Positions 62,789 through 64,000 of a DNA stretch of 64,000 nt are shown in pieces. The stretch is from contig NZ_VCNI01000002.1 of assembly GCF_005937185.1 (NCBI RefSeq), forward strand, positions 620,001 to 684,000. Reading direction: 5' to 3'. Origin of the DNA: Flagellimonas algicola (GTDB taxonomy: Bacteria > Bacteroidota > Bacteroidia > Flavobacteriales > Flavobacteriaceae). Below the pieces are notes generated by a model. That model was not told the origin of the DNA, searched no databases, and was given only the letters and a program-made list of their open reading frames with translations. Within the stretch, counting starts at the first letter, position 1, and every line of letters begins with the position of its first letter. The position numbers and the translations under genes were made by a program.

Positions 62789-63529
62789 TTATGAGATTCC
62801 ACGTTCATTCTGAATGGTCTCATAGGCTTTTTGAACTTCCTTGAACTTTTCCTCTGCTCCTTTTTTGATGGCCTCATTTTGAGTTACCACCCGATCTGGA
62901 TGATATTTTTTAGCCATGTTCCTATAAGCTTTTTTCACCTCATCATCCGTGGCAGATTTTTCTATCTCCAATATCTTATAGGCATTGTCCGCAGATTTAA
63001 TGAACATGGCCATGATGCTTTCAAAGTCGTGCAATCCAACCCGAAGATAACCTGCCAACTCTCTCATCTTGTTTACCTCGGCCTTGCTGACTTGTCCATC
63101 CGCTTGGGCAATGCCAAATAGGAAATGCAAAAGCTGCAATCGGACTTCGTACCGCGTTCTTTGCACTAGGTACGTGCAAATGCGTTGAGCCGAAACCTCT
63201 CTTTTTTTAATGACGTCATTAAAGGTCCTAAAAATCGCATTCGCTTTTTCCTTGCCATAAGTACTCAAAAAATATTGGCGAACATAGTCCAATTCCCGCT
63301 GACTGACCTGACCGTCTGCTTTGATCACAATGGAACACAAAGAGAGGAGATTCAGTTCAAAATCGGCTGGAGAAACGGACTGTCTGGTAAAGTCCGAAAA
63401 TACGCTGCCACCACCTCGGGAACCTGAACCCCCCAAGGTGTCCAAAAAACTGCCCACAAGAAAGCCAATAATAGCTCCGGCAAAACCTCTGATAAAAAAT
63501 CCAACGAAGGCGGCCGCCCACTTGATCAT
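62789..63529 (-). CDS. TerB-DnaJ co-chaperone (DjlA-like)
   Basis: The 246-residue protein begins with a Gly-rich membrane-like segment ([26 protein letters not shown]), then a TerB-like helical domain ([24 protein letters not shown] and [14 protein letters not shown]) and a C-terminal J domain ([32 protein letters not shown] with the HPD motif). It would recruit DnaK to the inner membrane surface. I choose ATG 63529; the extra seven residues of the longer frame from 63550 would start within the -7 element. Confidence 0.93.
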   Translation of the reverse strand: MIKWAAAFVGFFIRGFAGAIIGFLVGSFLDTLGGSGSRGGGSVFSDFTRQSVSPADFELNLLSLCSIVIKADGQVSQRELDYVRQYFLSTYGKEKANAIFRTFNDVIKKREVSAQRICTYLVQRTRYEVRLQLLHFLFGIAQADGQVSKAEVNKMRELAGYLRVGLHDFESIMAMFIKSADNAYKILEIEKSATDDEVKKAYRNMAKKYHPDRVVTQNEAIKKGAEEKFKEVQKAYETIQNERGIS

Positions 63530-63547
63530 TGCAACAAATTTAGAGCC

Positions 63548-63575
63548 CAAATATAGGCTTTTGCCTTAGAACAAA
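63548..63575 (-). promoter_or_regulatory. Promoter of the TerB-DnaJ gene
   Basis: On the minus strand, TTTG (63575-63572) and TATATTTG (63555-63548) are 16 bp apart. Start would be near 63544, 15 nt before ATG 63529. A second TAAATTTG is at 63542-63535. Confidence 0.45.
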
Positions 63576-63622
63576 ACTGTTTACAGCTGTTAAGGCTTCC
63601 TCAAAAAATGCGACAAAAACCG

Positions 63623-63630
63623 TATCTTTG
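63623..63630 (+). promoter_or_regulatory. -7 element of the bacilliredoxin gene
   Basis: TATCTTTG matches TAnnTTTG and gives a start near 63634, 17 nt before ATG 63651. No clear -33 box. Confidence 0.4.
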
Positions 63631-63650
63631 AACCTTAAATTATAAAGATT

Positions 63651-64000
63651 ATGTATCCTGAAGAATTGGTAAAACCTATGAGAGCCGACCTAGCCACCGC
63701 TGGGTTCGAGGAACTATATACAAGTGAAGCCGTTGAAAATGCATTGAAACAAGAAGGAACCACCTTGGTTGTGGTAAATTCTGTTTGCGGATGCGCTGCG
63801 GCCAATGCAAGACCTGGAGCAAAGTTGAGCCTGCAAAACAGCAAGAGGCCAGACCATTTGGTCACTGTCTTTGCCGGCGTAGATACCGACGCTGTTGACA
63901 CTGCTAGAAACCATATGGTTCCCTTTCCCCCATCTTCACCAAGTATGGCATTGTTCAAAAATGGAGAGTTGGTACATATGATCGAAAGACATCATATAGA
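63651..64000 (+). CDS. BrxA/BrxB-type bacilliredoxin, N-terminal part
   Basis: The frame is open to the right edge; 116 residues are seen. MYPEELVKPMRADLATAGFEEL is the standard start and VNSVCGCAAANARPGAK holds the CGC active site (C46, C48) of BrxA/BrxB (YphP/YqiW). The family resolves bacillithiol-protein disulfides. Bacteroidota often make bacillithiol, so this function is likely. About 20-25 C-terminal residues lie beyond the window. Confidence 0.93.
   Translation, partial: MYPEELVKPMRADLATAGFEELYTSEAVENALKQEGTTLVVVNSVCGCAAANARPGAKLSLQNSKRPDHLVTVFAGVDTDAVDTARNHMVPFPPSSPSMALFKNGELVHMIERHHI

Noticed and set aside
1-64000. CRISPR arrays, tRNA or rRNA genes
   Set aside because: No regularly spaced identical repeats, and no cloverleaf or rRNA-like sequence noticed on reading both strands; a tRNAscan/Infernal run would settle it.

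Overview
The window looks like chromosome of a marine Flavobacteriaceae (phylum Bacteroidota), probably close to Muricauda/Flagellimonas/Allomuricauda; the genus is an inference from gene content. Supporting signs: TAnnTTTG-type -7 promoter elements in front of many genes, few Shine-Dalgarno sequences, TonB receptors with a carboxypeptidase-regulatory-like N-domain, DUF3078/DUF3109/DUF6503 family proteins, lycopene cyclase, paired LytTR regulator and TPR-histidine kinase, and metazoan-like class I ribonucleotide reductase beta chain. No rRNA, tRNA, CRISPR array, prophage or complete insertion sequence was seen.

Layout. 1-1474: end of an SDR oxidoreductase, a small hypothetical and a DUF4386 membrane protein. 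1507-5858: a metal-homeostasis unit, a DtxR/MntR-type repressor, ZIP transporter and NTF2-like protein reading left, and a TonB receptor reading right, with a perfect palindrome on the receptor promoter. 5936-7821: accessory patch with a lipoprotein, a short SymE-type toxin, hairpin-rich repeats and a ParE/RelE toxin-antitoxin pair. 7843-12599: secreted alpha/beta hydrolase, lycopene cyclase and polyprenyl diphosphate synthase (carotenoid/isoprenoid), and an ECF-type sigma factor. 12645-19832: TetR regulator and TolC/adaptor/RND efflux operon with an S23-like four-helix-bundle gene inserted. 19852-35098: mostly housekeeping (aspS, ClC channel, csp, tadA, dxs, dgtPase, PiT phosphate transporter, nadD, gmk, yicC).

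35176-47695 is the main metabolic island: two DUF1080 proteins, two TIM-barrel isomerase/epimerase-like proteins, two paralogous GMC oxidoreductases, a Tat-type gluconate-dehydrogenase-subunit-3-like protein, a Gfo/Idh/MocA oxidoreductase and two MFS permeases, in two divergently transcribed blocks. This set matches the 3-keto-glycoside route of sugar breakdown (oxidise at C3, cleave the keto-glycoside, reduce or epimerise the product). The specific substrate cannot be read from sequence.

47907-64000: a frameshifted IPT/kelch lipoprotein followed by a mirrored palindromic repeat, nrdA and nrdB separated by a repeat, a 0.9 kb gene-poor stretch, a LytTR/TPR-kinase two-component pair, a second IPT/kelch lipoprotein, MarC, a C-terminal processing protease, dCMP deaminase, HupE-like protein, a TerB-DnaJ co-chaperone and the start of a bacilliredoxin gene. 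The strongest points for follow-up are the ClC protein that lacks both proton-coupling glutamates, the palindrome-controlled metal unit, the mirrored repeat family, the phased TWACATTAA repeats at 20232-20304 and the 3-keto sugar island.
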